DNA from: Lojkania enalia
Lineage: Eukaryota; Ascomycota; Dothideomycetes; Pleosporales
Assembly (NCBI GenBank): GCA_010094045.1
Contig: ML986598.1
Coordinates: 1-64,000 of the forward strand
Reading direction: 5' to 3'
DNA length: 64,000 bases
Both the position numbers and the translations under genes were made by a program. The notes beneath the pieces were generated by a model that worked only from the letters and a program-made list of their open reading frames with translations, ran no database searches and was not told the origin of the DNA. Shown piece after piece: positions 35,365 to 46,372 of the stretch; the first letter of the stretch is position 1, and every line of letters starts with the position of its first letter.

Positions 35365-37151
35365 ATGGAGAACGTAGAAATATCTCCACAGTTTAAAAGT
35401 AAGAGCTCTAGGACCCCATCATTCCTAGAAGTTGAGTGCTAACAGCGACAGCCACATCTCTCTCGCTCCCCTCACCTGCTGCATCCCACATCGCATGTCT
35501 CTCCGGTGCCCGCCTCCAAGTCCGATGCCTTTTCTCTCTGGAAATCGTCCTGAGTATTGCACTCCCTTCCTCCCATGACCTGCGCAATTCTCGCTTTGCT
35601 TGGTCGCCGCCAACGACGGGTATGTTCAACGGGACGTCTACGCCGCGCCGGACACGGGTCGCGCGATCCAACCGCATTCTCATCGCAGACGACGAAACGA
35701 CACGCATATATGACCTAAGAGATAAAAAATGGAACGCAGTTATCAGTAACGGGACCGGAGGCATGGGCAAGAACGTACACGTGGAGTTCGGTAGGACGGA
35801 GGATGAGGTAGTCATCTTCTCCGATTTTACGTCCAAGGCGGCGGTGTGGTGTCTACGGACGGGCCGCACGGTTGAGATTAAGGATCCGAAGTTCTCGGGA
35901 AGGGAGGGGAGGGGGTGGGGGTATAGGCCGGGGGGCACCGGGACGCGGGTTCTAGCTATGCTGTGTCGGTGTGCGGGGCAGGATGTTTTGATGTTGTTGG
36001 CGCCGGGGTCGTATAAGGTAGTTAAGAGGGTGGAGGTGCAGACGGTTGATGCACAGGGGTTAAAGTGGAGTAGGGATGGAAGATGGATAGCGGTTTGGGA
36101 TGCAGCGTCGAGTGGATATCGCGTGTGCATTTATACTGCAGATGGACACCTATACCGGACGATACGCCGCGAGACGGCGTCGGAATACCATGAGTGGAGC
36201 ATTGAGGGACTAGGCATTAAGACGGTGGAGTGGGTGCCTGGGGGCGAGTGGTTGGCAGTAGGAGGCTGGGACCGGCGCGTGAGGATTCTGGATTCAAGGA
36301 CCTTCTCGCCGGTCGTCTTCCTGGACCACACAGCTCAGATCGATATCCCAGGTACGCCTGTCTACACAGAGCAGGTCGACGGCTGGGGGATAAGAAGCTA
36401 CAGCATCACACAGCAGCCCGTTATACCACCAAAAGCACAGAGCGAGAAGAATGACGTGGCGGTCAAGATGGGCATTAGTATAATGGCGTTTAACAAGGAG
36501 GGAACTATGTGCGCGACGAGAGACGACTCCACGCCGAGCACTGTCTGGATCTGGGACCTGCGCAGCTTACGGCCTAAAGCAATTCTCATCCAATACTCGC
36601 CGATCAAGTCCCTGCAATGGCATCCATCAAACTCCTCGCTCCTCCTCATCCAAACAACTCACGACTCGCCCATAGTATACCTGTACACCACACCCCCCAC
36701 ATCAAATTCCTCCGCCTTCGCCCCTGGTCCCCTAGAAATTCTTTCCCTCTCCGACGTAGTAGCGAAGCCAGCCGGCTCCCTACCCGCAAAGTGGGACATA
36801 AAATGGCTGCCCACAACCCCGGACAAGAAACCTGTCTTTCTATTCGGCCACGCACAGGCCTACGTACTCGTCTGGCCGGCCGGCAAAGACCAGATCCTGC
36901 GCTTCGACAACGAAGGCGACAGCGATGACAGCTTGTACGATATCCTAACCGGCAAGACTCCGGTGCCTCGGCTAGGGGATAGTATTGTGGATGTTGGGAG
37001 TGAGGAGGAGGATGGCGAGGATAGGGCGTTCGACGTTGTGGAGGAACGGAGCGTCGAGTTTGAGGATACGTTTAGGGGGAAGAGGGCTGATGTGGGTGGG
37101 CGGAGGGGCAGAAGTGCTTTCGAGGAGAGTGGCATGAGTGAGATGTTTTGA
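35365..37151 (+). CDS. wdr8: WD40 protein Wdr8 (WRAP73 family)
   Basis: Two exons: a 34-base first exon (35365-35398, MENVEISPQFK) and 35446 or 35452 to 37151, giving 579 or 577 residues. The short exon replaces an otherwise ATG-less start and matches the family's N-terminus (ISPxFKxTxLSxxSPxxxxIA). Repeat-like blocks with family hallmarks are present: LKWSRDGRWIAVWD, EWSIEGLGIKTVEWVPGG, LAVGGWDRRVRILD, GISIMAFNKEGTMCATRDD, VWIWDLRSLRPKAILIQYSPIKSLQWHP. In humans WRAP73 and in fission yeast Wdr8 act with Msd1/SSX2IP at microtubule-organising centres to anchor minus ends and the kinesin-14 Pkl1 (established). The C-terminal 80 residues are acidic then basic and look disordered. The two possible acceptors, six bases apart, are both in frame. 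Confidence 0.85.
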
Positions 37152-37309
37152 TTTAGTAGTGTGTCTGTTCTACGTGATGATGTCGGGGTGTGGATATAAT
37201 GTATACGCCTTCCTTAATCCAATTCACGCTCAAGCCAATTCAATTCAATCCCCTTCCATTTTATTCCCAAACTATCGTACACCCTTTCATCCCCCCCATG
37301 CTATTTATC

Positions 37310-37778
37310 TTAATCCCTAAACCCCCACCGTCCCGTCTGGTCTAACCCCAAAGGATTCTGCCCTGTCTGCTCCTTGCCCGCGATCTTCTCGGGCTTGCTG
37401 GCATACGAGTCCTTGTTCTGGCCACCAATAATCTCCATGCGCTCGTGCTCTTCGCCCATCAAGGGCCCGAGAGCACCTCGCGTGGTGCCACCGATCGCGT
37501 TGCCGAGCGGGGTGGTGATTTTTTCGAGGGGCGCGCCGACCGGGCGGAGGCCGGTGTTTAGGGCTTTGCCTAGGGGTATGTTAGGGTGTAGACGGCGGGG
37601 GTGGGGATGGATGAGAAGAGGGCTAGGAGCATGGGGAGGAAAGGGAGGTGTTGAGAGGAGAATGGGACTATTTACCCAACGGATCGCCAATCGGCGACAG
37701 CAAACCACCCGTGCCTTTGTTCTGCTGCTCCTGCTCTTCGTCTTTGCCTTGTGGGATGTGCTCTTTGTTGTTCGACAT
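37310..37778 (-). CDS. small Gly-rich conserved fungal protein (120 residues)
   Basis: Two exons on the minus strand (37778-37676 and 37569-37310), joined by a 106-base intron in phase 1. The start MSNNKEHIPQGKDEEQEQQ is polar. A segment LGKALNTGLRPVGAPLEKITTPLGNAIGGTTRGALGPLMG follows, with regularly spaced Gly and hydrophobic residues, and then a Lys/Gln-rich end (GQNKDSYASKPEKIAGKEQ, GRWGF). The exon joint LSPIGDP/LGKAL keeps the glycine pattern in phase, supporting the intron. I believe similar short proteins occur widely in Pezizomycotina without a known role. No signal peptide or clear membrane helix is present. The stop lies about 160 bases from the convergent WD40 gene. Confidence 0.7.
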
Positions 37779-38989
37779 TTTCTCTCTTCAATTCGAGAAG
37801 ATCGAGTACAACCAAACCGAACTATACGCAGTGAGAAATTAACGCTTGGACTTGGATTTATGGGATTCGTGTTTGAACGGAGTATGTGTATGCGAACCAG
37901 AACTTAGGTGGTTTTCATCTATATATCCATTCTGAATCTAACCTGCTAGTATAAGTGACGTCAGATGGAGCGCCTGTGGGACAACTGACGTTAGCGCAGC
38001 GATCTATATCCTGAGTAGGCTTAGCTTGAGGAATGCGGTGCATACTAGCCTAGAGGCACAATCGATCTATGAAGTAGGCTTGTGATATGGGAATTACATG
38101 TTATACAAAGTGAATTTCTTACTAGTTGGAATTTGGTTTGTACGTCATTCAAAGTTTTTAGCTCGTGGTCAAGCTTTCTAGACTAATAGCTATGAGCATT
38201 TTCAATTTCTAGCGCACCACACATATTTATCAGAAATCATGCTGAAATCATCATAATAATGACCCGTTCCACATTTCGTAAACAATGCAGTTTATTCTAC
38301 CTGCTCAACCTCACCTTCATTTCTCAAACCCCGCGCTGACCTCGAAGCCCCGACTGCAGTCCATTCCAACCGCGCGTGTCCACCTCCCCTCGTATCTCAT
38401 CGAGCTCTCGAATCTTTGGAGTAGATTGCGAGCCTTCTTCCTGTGGGATAAAGAGACTGGCTTGCTTTCACGATTCTCTGCATGAGAAATACCTATCTAC
38501 TAAGAATACACCTAGAGAATGGCCAACTTTGCTCGGCTCAGGCGGCAATCTAGAGTCGGCTGCAAAATCGCTTTATGTAGTGTTAAAACCACAATCCAGA
38601 CACCAACCCATCCCAAATTTCTCTTCTATAGCTATCGATTCACTTAACTCAATAGAAACACGTCATAGAAGAGGCAGGATTCAAAAATTACTCGTTCGTC
38701 TATTCGCAGCAAAATTTCCTATATCGTTCGTACTGTTACATGTCCCGCGCTTATTACCGCAGAACGCAGAAAATCTATTTCAAGGAGCTGCAGAACACAC
38801 GCAAAGGCATGAAGCGCAATGAAAAATGTAAAACCCAACCCATATGCAAGAATACAAGACAGATCTATATTTTTTCCGTGATTAGCATCGGAAAGAAATC
38901 CCCGTTCATTTGCGAGGGGCTTTCAAAATCATGGCTGCCTTAGTATTGTTCTCCCGAACCCCCCCTCTATCCCTGCTCGGTTCGTACGT
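37779..38989. other. intergenic, promoter of the Gly-rich gene and 3' flank of the carrier
   Basis: No supported gene. AT-rich throughout, with a palindromic TGACGTCA at 37956-37963 (178 bases upstream of the minus-strand start). Open frames at 38285-38822 are short and have no motif. Confidence 0.5.
37956..37963. promoter_or_regulatory. CRE/ATF-type palindrome TGACGTCA
   Basis: A perfect copy of the bZIP-type palindrome, 178 bases upstream of the Gly-rich protein's start, with a related CTGACGTTA about 25 bases away. A third perfect copy in the window (50442-50449) lies between convergent genes, where a promoter role is unlikely, so position alone is weak evidence. Confidence 0.3.
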
Positions 38990-40188
38990 CTATTTGGCGA
39001 TTTCGACACCGCCGGTGGCACCGAGGGCCTTCTTGATATCACCATAAATGGCAAATTGACCTAGATATGGAATTAGGTATGATTCAACTTAAAGAAGCTC
39101 AAAGTAAGACCCACCTGCGGTCAACGTTCCTACCATAACTAGACGCGCGCCAATTCCAGCATAGCTGCCGCGGAGACCAAGCTCCTTGGCGATCTTGATT
39201 AGGCGGCTGGTAGTGCCCTCTCCGGGAAGACCCTTGGTCTTGTTGATCTTAGAAAGCATAGTGTCGGCGGGCTGGGAGACAATGGCGGCAGCAAAACCGG
39301 CAATGAGACCAGATCCAAGGTTGATAGTGGTCTGCATAGAGGAAGAAGCCTGGCTCTTATCGACACTGCGGTAGATCATCTCAGACACCTTCTCGTAGAC
39401 CACGAACTTAGCCATTGTGTAGGGAACCCTAAGTATGCGTCAGCTAATCGGAGCCTCGATTGAACAGACGTGCGGTACCTACTGCTTGAAAAGGATGGGA
39501 CCGAATCCAGAGTAAAAAGCACCAACACCCTCATTCTTTAGGATCTTGCCGAAGCCACCGATAAGACCGTTAGCGAATGTGGGCTCCGAGACGAGACGGA
39601 TACGAGTGGCCTCGAGCGGGCAGAGGGCGATATCAGCGAAAAACTCGGCGGCAGCAGACGAAGCAAGGTAGACAGCGGTTCGGTTCTTGGAAGCGGCCTC
39701 ATAACCGAGGAGGTCGATGCTCTGCTGCTTGAAGAACTCATATCCACCAAACTTGAAGGCGCCCTGAAGGAAGTATCCGGCGGCGGTGGGGCCGAAACCT
39801 GTCCAGACAGCGCCAAAACCCTCAGAGCCGATGACCTGCCTAAAGCCGCCGATGAGGCCACGGTTGTAGGTGACGGGGTCGAGCTGGATCCTGGTCTTGA
39901 CACTGGAGCAGGACGTCAGCTTGGCAATGGCACATGAAGCTATCGATGGACGGGAAGAACGCGACAAGCCATTGGCGTCGATTCCAGCGCCTGAACACTG
40001 CGGAATACGTACACGTCGACAGGTGTGAGAGCGCCGTGGGTCACCGAGCAGCAGACGGCACCGGCAAAAGCGAATCGCGAGTAGAGGTCGATGCCCTTGG
40101 GTTTTGATGGGTCTGCGGCGGCGGCCTCAGCTTTGAGGGCGTCAAGCTTGAGCGAGCGAGTCGGGGAAGGGGGGGGAGAAGCAGCCAT
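38990..40188 (-). CDS. mir1: mitochondrial phosphate carrier
   Basis: Four exons on the minus strand (40188-40013, 39902-39483, 39428-39115 and 39060-38990) give 326 residues. It imports inorganic phosphate with protons into the matrix for ATP synthesis (family knowledge). All three carrier repeats are visible: [16 protein letters not shown] (its P-x-D motif is completed across intron 1), [16 protein letters not shown], and [43 protein letters not shown] and [21 protein letters not shown] are strongly phosphate-carrier-like. Introns fall in helical segments and each junction restores a family sequence ([20 protein letters not shown]). The N-terminus ([15 protein letters not shown]) is a short presequence-like extension. 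It could be the Mir1 or the Pic2 paralogue. Confidence 0.93.
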
Positions 40189-40914
40189 CGCGCTAGATGT
40201 ATGGGTGATGGACAAGGAGATGAAGGGGGAAAGGGTGAGGGGAGAGGTGTAAAGATTAATGCAGATGAGGTTGGATGGGGAACGGAGATAGGGACGAGCG
40301 AGGTTGCTCAAAAGTTCCTCTGCGCCGCCGAATTTTTGCCCCGGCTCATCCCGACCTCCCGACAGAACCCACTAGCCACTCACCGTGCAGAGTCTTAGTG
40401 CGTGCTTAAATGCCGCCGTTCCCCCAAACTTGCCTCATCAGCCCTCATCAGCCGCCGTCTATCGAGGTCTTGTCCTGCGCAGGATCATCTCCGGATAGCA
40501 TTCTTGGAATTAGCGAAACCGCCTGAGATTTTCCGCCTGCGCTTTGCCCCGAATCCCGAATCCCGCCCGCTGCCCAGGCCACCATGGCTTCGGCATCGAG
40601 ATGCTTCTGAGCCAACGGGGCTCGGCAACTGTTAAAAATCTGCACTAGGCTTGCATCAAGATAGATGCGCAGTATGGAGAGCCAGTATTAATTGACTAAA
40701 TTTCTTGGCGTGACTCCGTCACCAAGGAGCTCACTCAATGCACGCTCCATTACAGACCTGCTGGGAAATCCTACTCTCAACTATCTTTAAGACCATACAT
40801 GAGCTAGTGCAAGATCTTTGCCTGGACCTAGGCCTACTCAAAGAATACCACTTCGCGCCAATCTCATATTTGGTTTTGCTTAGATATTTCTAATAATTAC
40901 TCTGTCAGCTCTTC
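40189..40914. other. intergenic, promoter of the phosphate carrier
   Basis: About 730 bases between the carrier start (-) and the end of the decayed gene. G/A-rich leader next to the carrier; no other coding sequence seen. Confidence 0.5.
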
Positions 40915-42510
40915 TTAACCGTCTCCCTCATCCGTGTACCCACGTATTGCCCCCAACCTCTCGCTAGTCGCCTGATAGGAACCTCTTGCTGCCTCGTACA
41001 TGTCCTGCATTGCAGCATCCAGCTGGTCAAGTTGGCATAGCACCCAGTCCGACCTTGCCTGCACGAGTGGACTGTCTATGGCCATTTGCTCCATTTGATA
41101 TGAGTTATTGCGGATCATTTCTCTTCTCTGGCTCATGATAATCTCTTTCGTTTCAGGATCGAGCCTTCTCAAATCCCTGCTAAACAAAGGATCAAGTCTG
41201 CTCACTATAGCCTGGATCAATCTCTGCATCACGTCTATGCCACCCGCCTCGATCACTTCGTTCAGGCCTTGTGCATAGTCGAGTCCCTGCCGAATCGCCC
41301 GATCAAGTCGAGCTTCTGCCTTTGCAGACGTTTTTTCCAATATCTCGAGCGCTATCAGCATTTTATTGGAAAGAAAAGACTAAAGTCCAATGTGGCAGAC
41401 CACCAGATTTTGCATACCCCCGAGTATTTTCTTGTACAGATCTCGCCGTGCCGATTCTATGTCGTCACGCAGCCGATGCAACCCCTCGGATTGCAGTTCC
41501 CTATCGAAGACTTCCTTATCTCTCTTCCAGCGTTTAGCTTCGTCTATGTTCTTCATTTTCCCCGCAGTTTTCAGCGCAGCCCTAATGTTCTCTTTCTGGA
41601 CGGCCAATTTCGGGTCGAGTTGAAGACGCGCTTCCATATAAAGGGTCCATATAAGGGCATCCTTTACTTCAGGATCGATCCGGGTTCTTACGAGGGAATA
41701 ATTAGCTAATACAATTTGCATTATCCTATAAGGATCTCGCTCCTTGAACTTGTTGGTCTCTGGCCAGAGTGCACGCATGGCCGGTAAAAGTCGGTAGGTA
41801 TTTTGATACAGCTTTCTAGACCACCGCCTGCCAGTAGGCAACCTCAAGATTGTATGATTATGCTCTTCTAAAATCGTTAGTAGCTCCTTCCGTCTCTCTG
41901 AGAGTTCCACTCATCGCTCTCTGGGTCAAGAAGTGCCTCATTTCACTCTTGGAATATCTCCAGCTGCTCTGCGTATAACTCTTCAATCATCGGCTTTGTC
42001 GGCTCGCTCTGGCGTAGGAGTTCTAGATGTCTTTTATCTTAGCTGTTGGCATACTTTCTACCTGCTGTCGAATGCGCTCAAGGGGACCAATATCCATACC
42101 AAGTTCCAATGAGATCTTGCTATTCGCCTCATCATCTCTCTCCTCGGGATCTTCACCCTCTGTTAAGGCAACTGGTTCGTGGCTTGCATCAGTGAACAGG
42201 TCTAATGGCCGGTGTGTGAATTCTGGATTCTAGTCGATCTTCGCCTGCTCCCTATTGCACAGCTTCTGCAACTAGTCCCAAATCTCTGCTAAAATATCTG
42301 CGGGAGTATCAGCCGCCGGAACAGCGACGATGTTGTCATCCTCTTCTATGTGCTCGGTCAAGTTTCCTTCAAGAGATGGCGTCCGTAGGCAATCAAGTAT
42401 AAAGGCCCTACTTATAGGCTGTGCGGACTCGCTTGTAGGTTCCATGAGTGTGCTGGCGGTGGCTAGGTCACGCAAGTTCGTTGGTGATAAATGATACAGG
42501 GAAATCGCGT
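40915..42510 (-). pseudogene. decayed helical-protein gene with many in-frame stops
   Basis: Read on the minus strand, coding-like sequence runs from about 42510 to the terminal stop at 40915, but is broken repeatedly. In-frame stops have first bases at 42274 (TAG), 42232 (TAG), 42025 (TAG), 41945 (TGA) and 41382 (TAG). Two frame changes lie near 42020 and 41915. The two longest intact pieces (41910-41380 and 41361-40915) are in the same frame, separated by one TAG and six codons. Translated pieces are charged and helical (RRKELLTILEEHNHTIL, YRIMQIVLANYSLVRTR, RLDRAIRQGLDYAQGLNEV) with no catalytic motif that I know. The TAG codons are one C-to-T change away from CAG, as RIP would produce. 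I do not recognise the family; a repeated fungal gene or element-borne ORF is likely. Confidence 0.7.
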
Positions 42511-43669
42511 TCAGCTACGGTGTTGTGTATGTCTCTAATGGCATGTATGTTGCGAAATGTAATATAACTATCCCTTGACCATCCCCATTCAAGGCTTTGC
42601 CATGAAGAGCTGGATGCGATCTTGAATACTACCATATCGCATCGACACTGTGACAGCGATGCCTTTCAACATGATCCGAACCCATGATGAGATATTCAAC
42701 ACGACGGATTCACATACATCTAGTAGTTCTAACGTAAGTTTCTAGAGGTAATGTGTTGGTGAAAGTATTCCACTGTCTTCGCATCATGGAAGCAACACGG
42801 GTATGAATTGTCAGACACCTTGGAGTGAGACTATACATTCCAGCTTTCTAATATTGGCACGGTCCGTTCATGATGACGGCACCCACATCCACCCATTGAG
42901 ATGCGCTACGTATAACGCAATCGACCCCATGCCATCGAACGGCCCTTCGGTACATGCATTCTGTGGTGGCCCCCGACTTAACGTGCTGGTAGCGCACTAC
43001 CTAGGTAGAAGGCCTGCTGCACGTGCTTACACCTGCATGCTAAGTGAGAGGGATTTGCCTAATTGGAGGGCGGGGAAGGCAGCCTGCACAATTTACAGCT
43101 TACTGGGTGCACAGTGTCGGGGCGTGCCTTATCTTCTGTTGAGCCTGGATCTACAGTATGCTGGAATACAGAGTCTCACAGAAACGGCATGCAATGCGTC
43201 CGATGGAAAGTGCTCGAATGTGCGGAGCCAGCAGCAATAGACGATCGCGAGGTGCTAGAGGATCGACGATTCACCAATCAGGCAATCCGTAACAGCGAGT
43301 CAGCCAATAGCCCAGCTCCGACCGCCGATAGTGTCTGCAATGTCTTCACGGACAGCGCAGGCCTACTATTTGCAGCGTCGCACGCAGTGAATGTGGCCGC
43401 GAAAGAGGCCTCTAATCATTCATGTGTCATTTCATTGCTCTTCCCCTTCATAGAGCGCGGCGCATAGGGGTGCATGGCCTCGTGACTTCCTCGGCCAGAT
43501 TCGCATGTCCCTGCCAGGGTCCAGCCAAGCTAGAGCAGTACCCACGACTATAACCTGCGCTTCCTGCCCGCTTTTCCTATCTCCCACAATCTCCTTCCTG
43601 CGAACTCCTCCGCGTCCTTCAGTGCCCTCTAATCGACATTGCAGCTGCTGCGCCTTCCGTCAGGCTGCT
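42511..43669. other. intergenic, promoter of the FMP42-like transporter
   Basis: No supported gene. Frames at 42803-43467 on the + strand are out of phase with one another and lack motifs. An upstream ATG at 43505 is in frame with the transporter and would add 55 residues of Cys/Pro-rich sequence, which I consider leader. Confidence 0.45.
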
Positions 43670-45778
43670 ATGTCTCTAGTACAGCATGTTACTAGCGTTG
43701 AGGGAACCGATCGGGACGAGGCGCTGGTCGATCTCTTTCTCCCACCAATAGAGCGTCAACTTTCCGTCGACCGAGCTTCGGAGCGTCGTCTTTCTTTCGA
43801 AAGCGCACATGGATTTGGGCATAACAAGTCGGTTCGACGAACCATCAGTTATGACGCATTAAAGCGCCCAGAGGAAATACCAGAAGAGAACGCTGGCATC
43901 ACGCCGTACAAGGTCTCGACCACCAGACGTCTCGGTAAGTTTCCCTAATTAGGCAATATATACCTGCGTCACTCACCCCGTGATACAGCACAGGTCGTTA
44001 CCACGGTACTTGCATGCTGGTTCGCAAGTGGGATTGTCTTTGGGTTTGCGGCGCTCAAGCCTATTCTTGTCAGGGAAGGGGTTTTCCGAGAATTATGTAC
44101 TAAGGAGGAATTGAATGCCGGCCTCGAGGTCTGCTACGAGCAGGACCTTCGCCTGAATTTCTTTTTTTCCTTGGCTTCTACCACTGCCAATGTCTCCGCT
44201 CTCCCCATCGGCACAATTCTTGACCGTTATGGACCAAGGGTCTGCTATCTGTTTGGCTGTTTTTGTCTTGCTTCGGGCAGCATCCTTATGAGCCTCGCCT
44301 TCCAGATCGCCGAATTTGATGGATACACCATCGGCAACTTTTTCTTGGCATTAGGGGGTTCATCCATCTTCCTACCTTCCTTCCAGATTGCCAATGCCTT
44401 TCCAAAATACTCTGGCACCATTGTCGCCTTGGTCACAGGGGCCTTTGATGCCTCGGCTGCCGTCTTCCTCTTTTACAGGCTTGCATATGAGGGCAGTGCT
44501 GGAAAGTTTAAACCACAGACCTTCTTTCTAGCATACCTCGCCGTCCCCATATTAATCGCTATCGCACAGCTTACCTTCTTGCCAAGTGAAAGCTATAAAA
44601 CAGCACCCCAACTTGACGTTAAAATCGCACATGCCGAAGACGCTACGCGTGATATCCATTCGTCTGACGACGAGTTACCTGATGATGATATTTGGAGAGC
44701 TAGAAAAGCTCGAAGTGTCCGACGACGAAGACGAGCGAAGGAGCTCGATAAACTAGTTGGAAACGCCGAGACTCGTAAGTTACTAGAGGAAAAGGAAGAG
44801 CACAGGCAGGAGGTCTCGGGAGTATGGGGTGCGCTGCACAACAAGACGGCAAAGGAGCAGATGTTGAGTCCTTGGTTCATTCTCCTTACTCTCCTCACAG
44901 TTCTGCAAATGGTCCGGTAAGTTCAAATTCCCGCTTTCGACCCAACCTATCGACGCTCAGTCATGCCTTGAACGTCTCTTCTATTAACATTTACAATTAT
45001 GGCTCGACCAACGCTGAGGACGTAATCTCCTGCAATGGAAAGGAACGGTACCCATGAATATAGCTGACTAGGTACAGCATGAACTACTTCATCGCCACTA
45101 TACGCGAACAGTACGATTACATGCTCGGCTCCAAGGAGCTAGCAATTCGCATCAATGAATTATTCGACTGGGCACTTCCAATTGGCGGTGTTATCTCAAC
45201 ACCTTTTCTCGGATTACTACTCGATAATGTCAGCGTTCCAGGCTATATGTTCATTCTTGTCATTGTTATTACCATAATCGGCATTGTCGGGTCCATTCCA
45301 GCTCTGTGGGCTGGCTACATTAATGTAATACTCTTTGTTCTTCTGCGGCCGTTTTACTACTCCGCAATGTCGTAAGTATTCCCTAATTCTCTTTTCATAT
45401 GCATATGCTCAGTCTAGTAGCGACTATGCAACCAAAGTCTTTGGTTTTGCAACGTTCGGTCGTGTTTACGGGACTATTATCTGCTTCTCCGGACTTCTCA
45501 ATCTCTCTCAAACCGGTATCGACGCCCTTACAAAACACGCTTTTAACGGTAACCCTATCCCGGTAAATACATTCCTCGCAGCTGCCGGCTTCGTAATAGG
45601 TACAGCTCTGGTCACATTTGTTACGATTCAAACGTACCGCATGCACAAGAAGTTGGAAGAGGACGACGCCATTACAGTGACTAACACCGAGGTGGACAGC
45701 GTGCTGGATAGTTTGCTTGAGGAGGATGAGCTGCAGGATTATGGGAGTTTCCATCCTCATGGAAGTGTCAGAGTCTAA
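43670..45778 (+). CDS. major facilitator transporter, Fmp42/SLC43-like
   Basis: Four exons (43670-43934, 43989-44916, 45072-45371 and 45418-45778) give 617 residues. A 90-residue cytosolic N-terminus rich in Ser and Arg leads to twelve predicted membrane helices split by a long charged loop (about residues 300-370, with KARSVRRRRRAKELDKL and LLEEKEEHRQEV). Features of the Fmp42/SLC43 amino-acid-transporter-like group include FGFAALKPILVREGVF, LPIGTILDRYGPRVCY (motif A-like), GGSSIFLPSFQIANAFPKYSGTIVALVTGAFDAS and FGFATFGRVYG. Each intron is phased to restore family sequence, and reading through introns 2 or 3 would break it. Yeast Fmp42 is found with mitochondria or vacuole in different data sets, so location is uncertain. 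I prefer the ATG at 43670 to an in-frame ATG at 43505 because of the usual N-terminus. Confidence 0.85.
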
Positions 45779-46372
45779 CTTGATATATATTACGACCACA
45801 AGGCTTCGACCACAAGGCTTGGGACACTAGGCTGGTCATAGCCTCCCATTTTCTATGCCTCTTATGTAAGAGGAGGGGCGTTTGGACACATAAAAGATGG
45901 TTTCAGGTAGGGGAAAATGGATGTTTCTGGCGTCTTCTGTTTCGAGATTGTTATGTTTCCCGCGTTCTGCGAGATACCTTTCCTGGGACTTTTTGGCCTG
46001 TAATCTTTGAAACGAGTTTCTTGCGATGCGCGCCTCATAAACTGATTCGAAGGAACTGGTATTCGTATTTCGATTCGAGCATACGGTTTTGCATTTGGGT
46101 GGCGATTTGTATTATAGCACATGAATATATATATATATGGTCGTAATACCTGTCATTCTCTGTTTCATAGTAGGGTTTTATGAAATGGTTCTTGCGACTT
46201 GATGTTGTTAAAAGAAAGAAGCTACTCTTATGATAATAGATGTTTATCTGGAAGTATCATGTAAAATAGGCCATTAACACCATATTGTAGAATTCTAGCT
46301 AACCGTCTCCTCTAGTATGTTATCTATTCCCAAAGCTTATTTCAAAAAATTATTAATCACCGCATGCTCCGT
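45779..46372. other. intergenic between convergent transporter and amylase genes
   Basis: The 3' flanks of both genes, with a tandem 14-base repeat at 45793-45820 and a short (AT)n near 46124-46138. No coding sequence seen. Confidence 0.55.
45793..45820. repeat. perfect tandem duplication of a 14-mer
   Basis: CGACCACAAGGCTT occurs twice back to back, starting 15 bases after the transporter stop codon, within its probable 3' untranslated region. It looks like a recent local duplication. Confidence 0.85.
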
